Source of the DNA: Piscicola geometra
Lineage: Eukaryota > Annelida > Clitellata > Hirudinida > Piscicolidae
Direction of reading: 5' to 3'
Assembly: GCA_943735955.1 (NCBI GenBank)
Contig: OX030970.1
Location: 4,969,869 to 5,033,868 of the forward strand
DNA: 64,000 nt
Under the pieces are notes generated by a model. The model searched no databases and was not told the DNA's origin. It saw only the letters and a list, made by a program, of their open reading frames with translations. Every line of letters begins with the position of its first letter. Position 1 is the stretch's first letter. Both the position numbers and the translations under genes were made by a program. Below, piece after piece: positions 49,947 through 60,937 of the stretch.

Positions 49947-49954
49947 TGACGTCG
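49947..49954 (+). promoter_or_regulatory. CRE-like motif
   Basis: TGACGTCG differs from the full CRE (TGACGTCA) at one base and lies about 80 bp before the ATG of the SPA17-like gene. CREM-type control is common in germ-line genes; here it is only a possibility. Confidence 0.3.
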
Positions 49955-50035
49955 CCACAAACTCACATTGCAGCGCGAAAAACAAGCGCTTTTAATAAAA
50001 CTTAATTAACTGGGATAACGACAGTACCGACCACC

Positions 50036-53000
50036 ATGACAACCTCTTTCTCGGACACTCGCCTGCGACTGCCACGCGGCTTCAACGCTCTGCTGAACCA
50101 GCTGTGCACCGAGGTTCTGAGAGAACAACCCGATGACATCCACGCATTCAGCGCCCAATACCTGAGAGGCCTCGTTGAGAAAAGAAAAGGTATGATGGGT
50201 GGTGGTGCTTGTCGAATGGCTGGAATGAATGGAGAATGTCTTGTAGTTTTGTGATAGTATATGAACGTTGTAGTTGTGTGGAGGATCATGTGGTGATGGG
50301 GATGATGATGTGGTGGTGATGAAGAAGATTTATGACGTGTTGATAATGATGATGATGCTGATGATGATGATGTTGTGGCTTGATGATGACTATGAAGAGC
50401 TACAGACCCACCAAACAACAACGCAACAGCCACTGGTGCAGATCTGTGTGCGGAAGCTGCAGTACTCGACGACTTGAGAGGCAACAAGAAGGTTGCTTAC
50501 ATCCATCCATCCATCCATCCATCCATCTATCCATCCATCCATCCATCCATCCATCCATCCATCCATCCATCCATCCATCCATCCATCCATCTTTCCATCC
50601 ATCCATCCATCCATCCATCCATCCATCCATCCATCCATCCATCCATCCATCCATCCATCCATCCATCCATCCATCCATCCATCCATCCATCTTTCCATCC
50701 ATCTTTCCATCCATCCATCCATCCATCCATCCATCCATCCATCCATCCATCCATCCATCCATCCATCCATCCATCCATCCATCCATCCATCCATCCATCC
50801 ATCCATCCATCCATCCATCCATCCATCCATCCATCCATCCATCCATCCATCCATCCATCCATCCATCCATCCATCCATCCATCCATCCATCCATCCATCC
50901 ATCCATCCATCCATCCATCCATACATACATACATACATACATACATACATACATACATACATACATACATGTTTGCAGAAAGAAAAACAACAAAGAAAAC
51001 AAGTTGTAGATAATAGTTAGTGTGTTTGATTCACATTCACAACTACCACTGAAAAATTCATTTAAAAAATAACCACAAAATGTTGCAACACAAAAACAAC
51101 CACAAAATATTGCAACACAAAAACAACCACAAAATATTGCAACACAAAAACAACCACAACAACCACAACCACCACAACAACCACAACCACCACAACAACC
51201 ACAACAACCACAACAACCACAACCACCACAACAACCACAACCACTACCACCACAACCACAACAGATACAACCACCAAAACAGACACAACAACCACAACAA
51301 CCACAACCACCACAACAGACACAACAACCACAACCACCACAACAACCAAAACAACAGACACAACAACCACAACAGACACAACCACCACAACAACCACAAC
51401 AACCACAACAACCACAACAACCACAAAAACCACAACCACCACAACCACCACAACAACCACAACAACCACAACCACCACAACAACCACAACAACCACAACA
51501 ACCACAACAGACACACAAAGAGAGTTGGCGGCTGCGAAGGTGCAGGCCGGTGTGAGGGGGATGCTGGTGAGGAGGAAGATGCAGAAGAAGAAGAAGAGGC
51601 ATCCTGATGACGATGATGAAAAAGATGATGATGATGATGATGGGAGGAAAGACAAAAATGATGATGATGATGATGATGATGGGAGGAAAGATAAAAGTGA
51701 TGATGATGATGGGAGAAAAGATAAAAGTGATGATGATGATGATGGGAGGAAAAACAAAAGTGATGATGATGATGATGGGAGGAAAGGTAAAAGTGATGAT
51801 GATGATGATGATGGGAGGAAAGGTAAAAGTGATGATGATGATGATGATGATGGGAGGAAAGGTAAAAGTGATGATGATGATGATGGGAGGAAAGGTAAAA
51901 GTGATGATGATGATGATGATGGTGATGGGAGGAAAGGTAAAAGTGATGATGATGATGGGAGGAAAGACAAAAGTGATGATGATGCGAAGAGCGAAAAAAA
52001 TGTTCATAGAAGTAAAAAAGATAGTGATGATGACGATGGTGTCGGTGATGGTGATGATGATGATGAGGAGAAGAGAGAGCAAGCTGCGAGGAAAATACAA
52101 GCAGGCTACCGTGGAATGATGGTGAGGAAGATGTACAAGAAAGAGAAAAGGAAGAAAAGTGATGATGATGATGATGGGAGGAAAGGTAAAAGTGATGATG
52201 ATGCGAAGAGCGAAAAAAATGTTCATAGAAGTAAAAAAGATAGTGATGATGACGATGGTGTCGGTGATGGTGATGATGATGATGAGGAGAAGAGAGAGCA
52301 AGCTGCGAGGAAAATACAAGCAGGCTACCGTGGAATGATGGTGAGGAAGATGTACAAGAAAGAGAAAAGGAAGAAAAGTGATGATGATGATGATGATGAT
52401 GCTGGTGAAAATGATGATGGTGATGATGATGATTTGAAAAAGAGATCAGCTACGAAGATAGGAGCTGGTGTGAAAGGAATGTTAGCTAGGAGAGAGTTGA
52501 GAAGAAGGAAGGAGGAGGTGGAAAAAGAGAGAGAAAAAGAAAGAGAGAAGAAGGAGAGGGAAGTGGAAAGGGAGAGGGCGTTGACAAGAATTGGAGCTGG
52601 TGTGAGAGGAATGAACGTGAGAAAAGAGATGAAAGAGAGTGGCACTGGGGGCGGGGAGGCAAAGAAGGGAAACAGAAGAAAGAGCTCAGCCAATAGGAGT
52701 AATGGTGATGATGGAGATGATGATGATGATAAGGATGGTGATGATGATGATGATGATAATAAGGGTGGTGATAATGATGATGATGATAATAAGGGTGGTG
52801 ATAATGATGATGAAGATGATGGAGAGCGACTGACTCACAGAGACAAGGCTTATGCAGCGGCAAAAATTGAAGCTGGGTACAGGGGCATGGTGTCGAGGAG
52901 GAAGATGAGGAGTGATGAAAGATTCTTCAGGAAAGTCGAAGAAGGCGATGAAAGTAAATTGAGCGTTAGAAAGATAAGAAAAGATGAAGATGAAGATGAT

Positions 53001-53243
53001 GAAAGAATAAAAAGAGATGATGAAGAAGAAAAAGAGAGAAAGGAGAGAGAGAAACAAAAAGCGGCAAAGAAACTTCAGGCAGGCGTTAAGGGGATGGTGG
53101 TGAGGAAAAAGCTGCTCAAGAAGGAGGAGAGCCAATGCGAGAAGCCAGAAGTGGGTCACGGTGACCGCGAAGTTGCAGCCAATAAAATACAAGCTGGTTT
53201 CAGAGGCATGATGGTGAGAAAGAGGCTTAGAAATGAGAGATAA
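50036..53243 (+). CDS. SPA17-like protein: RIIa domain plus eight IQ motifs
   Basis: Exon 50036-50189 and exon 51511-53243 join in phase to give 628 residues. Residues 1-51 ([32 protein letters not shown]) match the RIIa dimerisation/docking domain of sperm protein 17, which binds A-kinase anchoring proteins in sperm tails and cilia. Vertebrate SPA17 is about 150 residues with one IQ motif. Here eight IQ-like motifs occur, for example [30 protein letters not shown] (twice), [30 protein letters not shown] and [15 protein letters not shown], separated by long Asp-rich and Lys/Glu-rich charged linkers. In motifs 4, 5 and 6 the key Gln is replaced by Gly, Gly and Glu, so calmodulin binding may be weak there. 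Further small exons could hide in the repeat-filled intron (50190-51510), since the linker found in vertebrate SPA17 is absent. The start is the ATG in CACCATGA. Confidence 0.78.
50505..50970. repeat. (ATCC)n then (ATAC)n microsatellite
   Basis: About 100 copies of ATCC with rare CTTTCC variants, passing directly into about 12 copies of ATAC. It produces HPSIHPSI and WMDGWMDG frames that are not genes. It is in the intron of the SPA17-like gene. Confidence 0.95.
51085..51510. repeat. CAACCACAA minisatellite ending at the SPA17-like second exon
   Basis: A first part has three 29-bp units (CACAAAATATTGCAACACAAA-like, 29 bp); then mixed ACAACCACA and ACAACAGAC units run to the acceptor CAACAG at 51510. 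The array contains AG dinucleotides (ACAACAGACAC), unlike those at 19190 and 35385. Confidence 0.9.
51970..52407 (+). repeat. 219-bp tandem duplication inside the SPA17-like coding exon
   Basis: Two adjacent copies with offset 219 bp (73 codons). By eye they are identical over the non-repetitive part from GCGAAGAGCG to AAGAAAAGTGATG. Each copy carries one complete IQ motif and an Asp-rich linker. Confidence 0.9.
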
Positions 53244-53651
53244 AAGTGAGAAGGTGAATGAAGGTTAGTGATGAACAGAAGAGGAGGTGGAAAGTTGATT
53301 GCAAGTGGAGATGCTGTTGAGAACTGAAGCTACTGAGAAATCTTCGAGAAACAATTTTCAACTTGGACACTGTTTGAGGTTCTTTGGCGCACTTTGTTGT
53401 AAACTCTATTGACCAGGCTCAAACGGGCGATAAGTTTTTAAAATCCTTTTATTTGCTATCGATTTTTTCATTTGTTATAAAACGTTGAAGATTAATTCAA
53501 TGTCACCATTCAAAAAAAAATGAAAGACATTTCATCTAGTCTTGCATTGATTGGCAACATCAGCAGAAAGGCGACACATTGCGAGATACATAGGTTGAAC
53601 TGTGCTGCTGATGTTGCCTTTGAAGAAGCGTTTTTAGAGAATTCGACCCCT

Positions 53652-54287
53652 TCATGGTGGGAGCACAGCGATGAAGACTGCCAGGAGGAGCAGGTCCCTC
53701 TCAAATCGATTCCCTCTGACGCCATTCCTGCTGCCTCGCACTTGCAGACTCGACGGATCTGGCTCGAAGTCCTTGTAGAACAGGTGGTTGTCTGGGTAGC
53801 ACTCGTAGCGGTGGCACAGGTTAGAGACGTTGGGGGGAGGGCCGACATTGAAGAAGCACATTCTCTCACCAGAAGTGGGCCAGTCAAAGCCGTACTTGCA
53901 CTGCGTGTCTCTGTGCAGAAAACAGCTGACCATGCACTGCCTGAGACTCTCGCCTGCCGAGTGCAACTGGTGCTCGTAACAGGGCGTGTATTCACTCATC
54001 CTCCACTCACACGTCCTTATGTGCAGCGAGTGACCTTCTTTGAGCACATGACTGATGTTGCTGTTGTAGAGGCACTTAGCTGGGGAACATTCATCACACC
54101 ACGTGATGCCGTATGGACACGAGGATTGGCTTTCGATCCAACAACCTCGTCTGCACGACTGCAGAGTTTCAAGTTGAGGTCTCTCTTCGTGCGTGAGCGC
54201 CATGGCGTTGGGTATGACCAGCCAGTTATTGTAGGCACCGGACTTCGCCAGCCAGGCCATCATCATCATGCCTGCTATCCAACACAT
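53652..54287 (-). CDS. secreted Cys-rich protein with two internal modules, possibly GPI-anchored
   Basis: Single-exon frame from ATG at 54287 to the stop at 53652, 211 residues. The N-terminus (MCWIAGMMMMAWLAKSGA) is a signal peptide. The mature part has fourteen cysteines. Two matching modules are visible: CRRGCWIESQSSCPYGITW and CMVSCFLHRDTQCKYGFDW, both C-x3-C-x7-C-x-Y-G-x-x-W, each followed 7-8 residues later by another Cys and an aromatic-Asn step. N-glycosylation sites include NIS and NVS. The C-terminus is basic (RNGVRGNRFERD) then hydrophobic (LLLLAVFIAVLPP), as in a GPI signal or tail anchor. I do not recognise the family. An upstream in-frame TTG two codons earlier is not used as the start. 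A plus-strand frame over the same DNA is open too, but lacks these protein features. Confidence 0.62.
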   Translation of the reverse strand: MCWIAGMMMMAWLAKSGAYNNWLVIPNAMALTHEERPQLETLQSCRRGCWIESQSSCPYGITWCDECSPAKCLYNSNISHVLKEGHSLHIRTCEWRMSEYTPCYEHQLHSAGESLRQCMVSCFLHRDTQCKYGFDWPTSGERMCFFNVGPPPNVSNLCHRYECYPDNHLFYKDFEPDPSSLQVRGSRNGVRGNRFERDLLLLAVFIAVLPP

Positions 54288-54338
54288 TTTCAAGACTGCT
54301 TTGTTGTTCGACCAACGTCATTACAAAGATCTCAATAA

Positions 54339-56220
54339 GATATTAGCCGTTTTTTTTATTTTATTTGTCAAATGTTTAACATTTCAATTCTATCCATAAG
54401 TTTTATTTAAACTTCTTAGTTTATTGTAGTTTAAAGTTTTTTTCGTATTAGAAAAATGCTAATTTTCTTGATTAATAAAATTCTTGATGTTCGAAACATG
54501 TCTGTTTTTTATTCATTATAATTTTAATAGTTGAAATTAAACTCATTTATAAAAATTTTAAGTTTCATATATTTTAATGTTTTTAAATTTAAAAAGCATC
54601 ATGTAGATAATGAAAATTTATTCATGATCTTTCTTAACGTCTTTTTCAAGTCTAACAATTTATTTAACTATGCTTTTAGTTCATTATTTTCTAAGCTTAT
54701 TTGTTCTAACGTATTCTTACGATAAAAAAAAACAAGTTATACAACTTTCAAACTTTCAAAATAGTCCTGTACCAAATTATGTCGGAAGAGGTAAATATTT
54801 TATAAATGTCTTTATTAATAATTGGATAAATACTTTTAATGAGGTAAATTGGTAATTTGTTTTTGTTTCCGCTGCCTATATTTGATCTAAAAACTTTTGA
54901 TATTTTGGTATTTCATAAATTTATCTTAGATTATACTATAATCATTATAGGTACAGTGAAATCACGGGCTTGATTTGCTATGACATAGCGGCTATGTAAA
55001 GTGCATTTTCAGCAGTTTATATGGTATGGGCGAATTGTTTAATTTTTAAGAAGAAATAAACAACGGCATTAGAAAAAATGTAGGTGTAGACAAGAACATT
55101 GTTTTAGACTTTCTAATAGCGATAGCTGTCAAAGAAATTTAGGATTTTAACATAAAATGTTACGCGATCTTTAATTTTGCACAATAAATTTTTTTTATTG
55201 CTCTTAGCCTAAAAGTGTTAGGACGGTTAGAAGACTAAAGATTGTGTTCTGTTAATAAATTCCAACGTGAAAAAACTCGTTTTATATATTTATTTATTTT
55301 AAAATATATTTATTTACATGAATAAAAAAATCACTTAAAATCTTCAATGAGCTGGTTCACAGCATTTAAAGTTCTTTCTTTGGCCTGTTGAATGGTGTGG
55401 GTCTTTTTATTTATAGTCTGAACCTTTTAGACTTTTAACTCCAATTTGTTTCTAATAAATTAGTTTTTTCACTATAGTCTGGCTTATGTTTCTGTTTCAT
55501 AAGGAGTAAAGTAGCAAAGTTATCTAACAAGTAGCAAATAAAAACCACTATAAAGATTTCCTTCAACTCACATGAATCAGCATTACTTCCTTCAACTTTT
55601 GGGACTTCTACATTATTAAAGTCAACTGAAAAAAATTTCATGTTAGTCAAGTTACTAGACTCTAGTGATACCCTTATTTTTTTATGAACTGAACTAAAAT
55701 GTATATTCTATAACTTATTTGCAATTAAATTAAATTTTTCCCTACTAGACCCAGCTTGATTTTCTCTCTCATCTGGTACTAATTCAACTTTTGGGGCTCC
55801 CATGCTTTTCAAAATTATGTATAGAATCTATAGCCAATTTAAAATCAGTAATTTGCAAATGAACAAACTTTTTTTAAAGCTGTAGGGTTTTTCAAAATTA
55901 TGTGTAGAATCTATAGCCGATTTAAAATTAGTAATCTGCAAATAAACAAACTTTTTCTTAAAGCCTTTGGGCCTTTCTCAGCTTCGAAATATATAGTTTA
56001 GTTTAGTTTATATATTAGGGAGTTAGAACCATGTCTTCATAATGAAAAAATTATAATATTTAATTAATATAATACTTTAATGAATAAATAAAATATTTCA
56101 GTTAAATAATTAATAAAATTAATATTTACTTATATTTTATTTATAGCTAACCTAAATAGCTTTGATTGAATATAGTTCTCTTTATACATCAATAAATCCT
56201 ATCAACACGTCTTTGAGTAG
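54339..56220. other. AT-rich DNA with no assigned gene
   Basis: Contains only short frames. At 55480-55990 there are two near-copies of a sequence (TTTTCAAAATTATGTATAGAATC and similar), and at about 55990-56035 a piece like the 3' end of the CR1/Rex1-like LINE (TTTAGTTTATATATTAGGGAGTTAG). No convincing exon seen. Confidence 0.4.
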
Positions 56221-56244
56221 AGTTGATAGGATCATCATCTCCGG

Positions 56245-57117
56245 GTTTTTGTTATACAAGCCAACTTTTCCTCTCCCGAGGGTGGGGCCTGTCTGAAGTC
56301 TCAATCTCTCTCCACTCCTTTCTGTCATGGGCATCAGTGCTGCATGCCCCCAGGTGTTTGAGGTCTTTCTGCACTACTTCTTCCCACGTATTCTTTGGCC
56401 TGCCTGGTCGTTTCGTTCCCAAAACCTCAATTCTTCTAACCTTGTTGATCAATCCACCATCACGTTCCACATGCCCAAACCACCTCATTCTTCTCGCTTG
56501 CAGTACAGCACCAATATTCTGAATTTCCATCATTTTTGGAGCACATCAGAACTGATGAGACCTTTTGATTCGATGTTGCACATCCAACGGATCATGACCC
56601 GGTCGTTGCGTTGAAGGCGGTTGATTGTTTCTGTGGTGACAGCCCCAGTCTCAGAGGCGTGTAACATTGTACTCCTCACACATAAGGTGTACTCACGACT
56701 TCTAGCTGGAAGTGGAAGGTGTCTGTTTGTCAGTAGAGGAAGAAGTTGACGAAATTTCCCCCACGCACACTTGCATCGGGTTATGACAGCATCCTCACAG
56801 CCTCCACCTGCAGACAGCATGTCTAAGTAGCAGAATTCAGGAACGGCTTCAAGTTTGTCTTTTTCAACAAGAACTTCCACTATTGGTCTTCCGTCTATCG
56901 GTCGAGCTGTGCCTTGATAGCGGGCACAATTGTAATTTGGGTCTGAGCGGAGGGAGCCTTTAATGCCTGAGCATCTCTTGTGCACCCAGGATGAGCAACC
57001 GCTGCATAGAATGGAGATTTTGCCAGTTCCTTCAAGGCAGACTGCACATGGATGCTTTCCTGATTTCTTGGACAGTTCTAGATTCGCACCAGATACTAAA
57101 ACTTTTGTATTCACCAA
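56245..57117 (-). pseudogene. non-LTR retrotransposon C-terminal region, frameshifted
   Basis: Frame 57117-56530 holds a PHD-like zinc region (CAVCLEGTGKISILCSGC, SSWVHKRCSGI) followed by CKCAWGKFRQLLPLLTNRHL, YTLCVRSTMLHASE and RLQRNDRVMIRWMC. A one-base shift near 56530 leads into the frame at 56533-56252 with RRMRWFGHVER, KRPGRPKNTWEEVVQKDLKHL and DRKEWREI. These are standard post-RT blocks of a widespread invertebrate LINE group. The PHD-like block sits directly beside the post-RT part with no reverse transcriptase, so the middle of the element is missing. Confidence 0.75.
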
Positions 57118-58112
57118 CAGAAAAACTTGAAGTAGGGAGGTTCCAAAACTTCTCTGGCTAGCCGATTGTTTATTTCTGGGTTCTGGCTTGAGAACTCAGT
57201 GAAATCATTAAAGTGGTGAGTAAGAATTTTTTTTGCCTTGGAAAAAACCCAAATTTGTTTTCTTTGTGAAAAAACAGCCCACTGGATACCATTATTTACT
57301 AAAGGTGTAGATGAAACTAATTGAGTCGGTTCCAGGGTTTGGCTGAGCTGAGGAGCCACCAGCTGAAGACACATGATCAAGTGCATATCCAATTTTTCTA
57401 TAAATGTTCATTTCCATCATACAACTTTGTAAAACCTGATATATCTTCATATCCGTTTCAACCAATTGCAGAATTTTATTCATGCCACTGTTGAAGCCCA
57501 GTGTAGTGTGGGCGAAAAAAACATTTTTTAAATTTTATTTATAATATTATATTATTTTAAGTATTATATTAAGTAACCTTATTATCGTAAAATTTGAGTA
57601 AAATGAATTATCTAATTATTTCTTTTTACCTGAAAACGCTGAGGCTTAAGCCTAAATCTTCGATTATTTATGGTGTGGGGAGGGGTTCATCAAAAGTACT
57701 AACTTCCTATATTAAATATTCATGAATTAACCTAGTGAGCCATATTCCAAGTGGACGTAACGAATTTCAAATTTTTTGATTTTTTGCTTACTTATGCCTC
57801 CCCTCCCTAATATTAGTTAATATACATTGATCGAGTCTGCACGTGAATGACCGGATTAAAACACGAGGCTAATTTTGATTGGCTCAACTTTTCAATAACA
57901 ACTTGTTATCCCTTCAATGAAAAATCTTTAAAAATGTCACAATAATTTTAGAAAAAAATTTCATAAATTTCATTGGGGCCAATCAAGATTCTTTTAGGTC
58001 AATTTTGAAAAGTGGGGCCAATGGCCCCGGTGGCACTCGATAGCGCGAGCCCTGTATCACTAGATTCAAGCTGTGCAATGCACAATAGAAGTATGAAGCA
58101 TTTATATATTTT
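57118..58112. other. unassigned DNA between LINE remnant and SINE
   Basis: Minus-strand frames at 57111-57483 (for example VSSAGGSSAQPNPGTDSI) may be part of the LINE's 5' side but show no recognisable domain. A GC-richer patch at 58015-58055 (GGCCCCGGTGGCACTCGATA) may be a transposon end. Nothing else seen. Confidence 0.3.
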
Positions 58113-58318
58113 GGCGAGTGGGTTGGCTTAGATGGTAAAGTCGTTGGACCTGCAACTTAAAGGTCGCCAGTTCGAATTTCTGTTCAGCCAACCGTGAGCT
58201 ATCATATACCGAGTGTATGTGATGCGGTGTTTCACGACGTATGTCGTGTGAGTGGCGCCTCAGCTGCATGCCTTGGCGCATTATAAATACGCATTATTTA
58301 TTTATTATTTATTAGATA
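58113..58318 (+). mobile_element. tRNA-derived SINE, family 1, copy b
   Basis: GGCGAGTGGGTTGGCTTAG with A box, AGTTCGAATTTCTG with B box, then GATGCGGTGTTTCACGACG and TGCCTTGGCGCATTATAAA, ending in (TTTA)n. It is the copy closest in sequence to copy a. Confidence 0.8.
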
Positions 58319-58799
58319 TATTTTTTTATGGCTTGCAATTTCAGTTGCCTTCCCTGGATACGCCCATATCACATACCATTATTTTAACATGTGCTTCTAT
58401 ACATTAAAATTTGAAGTTTGGTTTCTTGTGACCATCACCCCACCAAAAAGTCATTTAAAAATAGATAAATAAATGTTTAATTGAAGGTGTAAAATATCCT
58501 AAATAATTTATCTAGGAGGTCAGTTCTTAAGCTGCTTTGCCTCCGAACAGACTAAAACAAGTAGCTGTACTCTAAAGATGATCGAGTTGTCTGTGATGAA
58601 CGAGACTTAAATTCATCAAAATGTTAAATTTAAATTTCATTATTTAAATTTTTTCCCATTTTAGAATTTTTTTATTAAAGCTAAAAATAAAATGCGTCGG
58701 CTCATTCAGTATTAGTGGTGTGGGTGGTGTTCACAAAACCAAAATTGTAAAATAAATGAAAATATTGGTATGAAAAAATTCACGTTAAAAATCTTTCAG

Positions 58800-60937
58800 A
58801 CAATTGTCTCTTCAACATTCAAGACCAATATATTGGTACTGTGAATCTTTCTGTGCTATCGGAGCCATGCCCGCATGATTCCATTGAAGGCAATAACTAC
58901 TGCAAATCAGGTAGATTTATATATTTTTTCATTATAATAATAATTATTTTTTTGGCTGTTTTTATTGTTTAATTAATATTTTTTGGCTGTTTTTATTGTT
59001 TAATTAATATTTTATTGTTATTGTTAAATATTAGTGGAAAAAATAAATTTTTGAATTTAGGGCTTGCATAGTTAACGCGATATTAACGCGTTAATTATTT
59101 GACGCATATTACATATTTTAACGATTTTTTAAAGAAGTAAAAATCTTGATGCAAATTAAAAGCGCTAGATAATACAATTGAATATTGTTAAATGAATTTC
59201 CTACAAAAAGATATTGAATTTAGATGCTTTTAAATCATCTCTATCGCTATTAGTGCATAGTTTCGATTTCGTACATTTTAAGTTTGATTCTAATTAATTA
59301 TCAATAGTTAGCTTCATAGCAATATTTTTTTAGTTAATTTAGCAAAGACAGACCCATGTGGACGATTTTTTCAACCATTGGATCTATTGCGGCTGAACGA
59401 AGGTCTCATTATCATCTGAATAATTTAAAATTTTACTAAGTTTTAAAATTTTAGATTGTTTTTAAAATAAAAGGGCAATTTTATTTATTTTTTCAAACGG
59501 TAAATAATTATAATGAAAACTATGTATTATTATTGCATTTTATCTAATAACATGTTTTTTTGCAATTATGCGTTAATAACGATAAAAAAAAGTTTATCAT
59601 GCGATTAATCATTGATAAAATTTTTAATCGATTGCAAGCCCTAGTTGGATTTAATGAAATAAAATCAATCACTAATCTTTTCTTAAATTATTAAATTGTT
59701 AATGAAAGTTACTCTGTCACAGCTTATTCAGAGAGGAGGGAATATCTACCTGAGAACGAAGATCTCTATGATATACGCCAGAGTCAAGTTATGTTTTATT
59801 CCAAACATGGTATGAACTTTTAATTTAAAAATTATTATGAACTATCGTTTTTTCAAACATTTAATTCTAGTTTCTAAATAAATGTTTTTTTAATCTAATG
59901 TTTTTGTACAGAAAGTTTAAAAGCTTTCTAAAAACTATACTAAAACCAAAATAAAGAATCAATTTATAAAAATTGCAATTAAATAATTCATACTTTTCTG
60001 CCAACACCAAAATCATCAAAACTATATTTTTAAAAAAATTATCTACTTTTTCCCCATCAAAGTTAGAGCCTATGCAGTTGTGTGTGGAAAATATCAGCCA
60101 TATTTCATCGGTCATTTCTGTAATGTTTGTAAAAACTCCTGGCTAGGATATAATGGTGAGATAATTATTATATGGTGTTTGAGGGCTCGGCCTGTAGAAT
60201 AAACTTATTTGAGCCATTTCTTTTTAAAACCCATGTACAAAAATGTAAAAATACTTCAACACTTTACCCGCCAACTGGCCATAATGTGGGAAAATGCCTC
60301 CAAGCAGTTGTGAAGTTACGAGCAAATGTTTTTATTTCCGAGAGCCCTCAGTTCATTTATTTATTTTATTTTTATATTAACTTTTTTTTTCGCCAGTAAT
60401 TTTGTATTTTACAAAACTATTTATATTTTGCTAATTATCACTTTCAAAAACCTCCATTTTCCAACAAATTCTAGTGATTCTTATGCCCCACTATACACAT
60501 TCTAAAAATACCAATCTTACTGTGATTCCCTTCTCCCAAAAAGCTTGCACCCTACCGAATTACGGAGCGGATTATATGGGTCCTAAGAGTTACAGTATGA
60601 CAGGCAGAAAATGCATGTCTTGGAGTAAAGTCAACTCACTATCCAAATTTTACCCTGAAAAATATGAGGTTTGAAGGACAATATAAGGGGGGAAGAGTGG
60701 TTTATTGGGATGAGTTTTTTGGTTGAGTAAATCTTTATATTCAATCCATATCCATGAAGAGTTATTTTTCAAATGGTTCAAGCCAACTTCACAATCCAAC
60801 CAGCCTTTACCCATTCAAACCGTTTACTTCTCCACCATTTATAGCTGATAGATCCCAAAAATCTTCCTCATTCTATTGAAGACAGCAAAGACTTCTGCAG
60901 AAACCCAACTCCTTGGTATTTTGCATGGAAGGAATAA
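58800..60937 (+). CDS. kringle-like extracellular protein, 5' end not found
   Basis: Five exons: 58800-58910, 59723-59809, 60078-60155, 60475-60668 and 60845-60937 (stop TAA). Phases agree at each junction (1, 1, 1, 0), giving at least 186 residues. The first exons read NCLFNIQDQYIGTVN, then SEPC, NNYCKSG, and after a long insert VVCGKYQPYFIGHFCNVC, six cysteines in kringle order with an expanded third loop. The fourth exon opens a second kringle: CTLPNYGADYMGPKSYSMTG, RKCMSW, and the last exon DFCRNPTPWYFAWKE, matching the CRNPD-PW signature but stopping where the Cys after PW should be. A signal-peptide exon must lie upstream (the first exon starts with two bases) but I could not pick it. 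Family placement rests on motif spacing and is moderate. A hAT remnant sits in intron 1. Confidence 0.52.
59058..59643. mobile_element. hAT-type remnant in an intron of the kringle-like gene
   Basis: Inverted ends TAGGGCTTGCA and TGCAAGCCCTA enclose 586 bp. Both ends continue into GTTAACGCGATATTAACG and CGATTAATCATTG subterminal sequence. A broken frame at about 59385 (FSTIGSIAAERRSHY) is like the hAT dimerisation region. Flanks TTTGAATT and GTTGGATT agree at 6 of 8 positions. Confidence 0.65.

Larger units (their letters stand above)
49210..50035 (+). other. SCAF 3' end and SPA17-like upstream region
   Basis: Holds the SCAF 3' untranslated region with an AATAAA at about 49574, a SINE-like tail near 49635-49675 (CAATCAATCAAATTC then ATAACGCTTTTCC), and the presumed promoter region of the next gene with an X-box-like and a CRE-like word. 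Confidence 0.5.

Noticed and set aside
50396..50493. A possible extra SPA17-like exon ([16 protein letters not shown] frame)
   Set aside because: It is open and has an AG before and a GT after, but its end phase does not fit the next exon, and the sequence is unlike the SPA17 linker.
50400..52319. 639-codon minus-strand frame
   Set aside because: It runs through (GGAT)n, the GTTGTGG array and the antisense of Asp-rich coding sequence; low-complexity artefact.
53520..54338. 272-codon plus-strand frame opposite the Cys-rich gene
   Set aside because: No signal peptide, no domain and no cysteine pattern. The minus-strand frame has a signal peptide and a two-fold cysteine module, so this one is the shadow.
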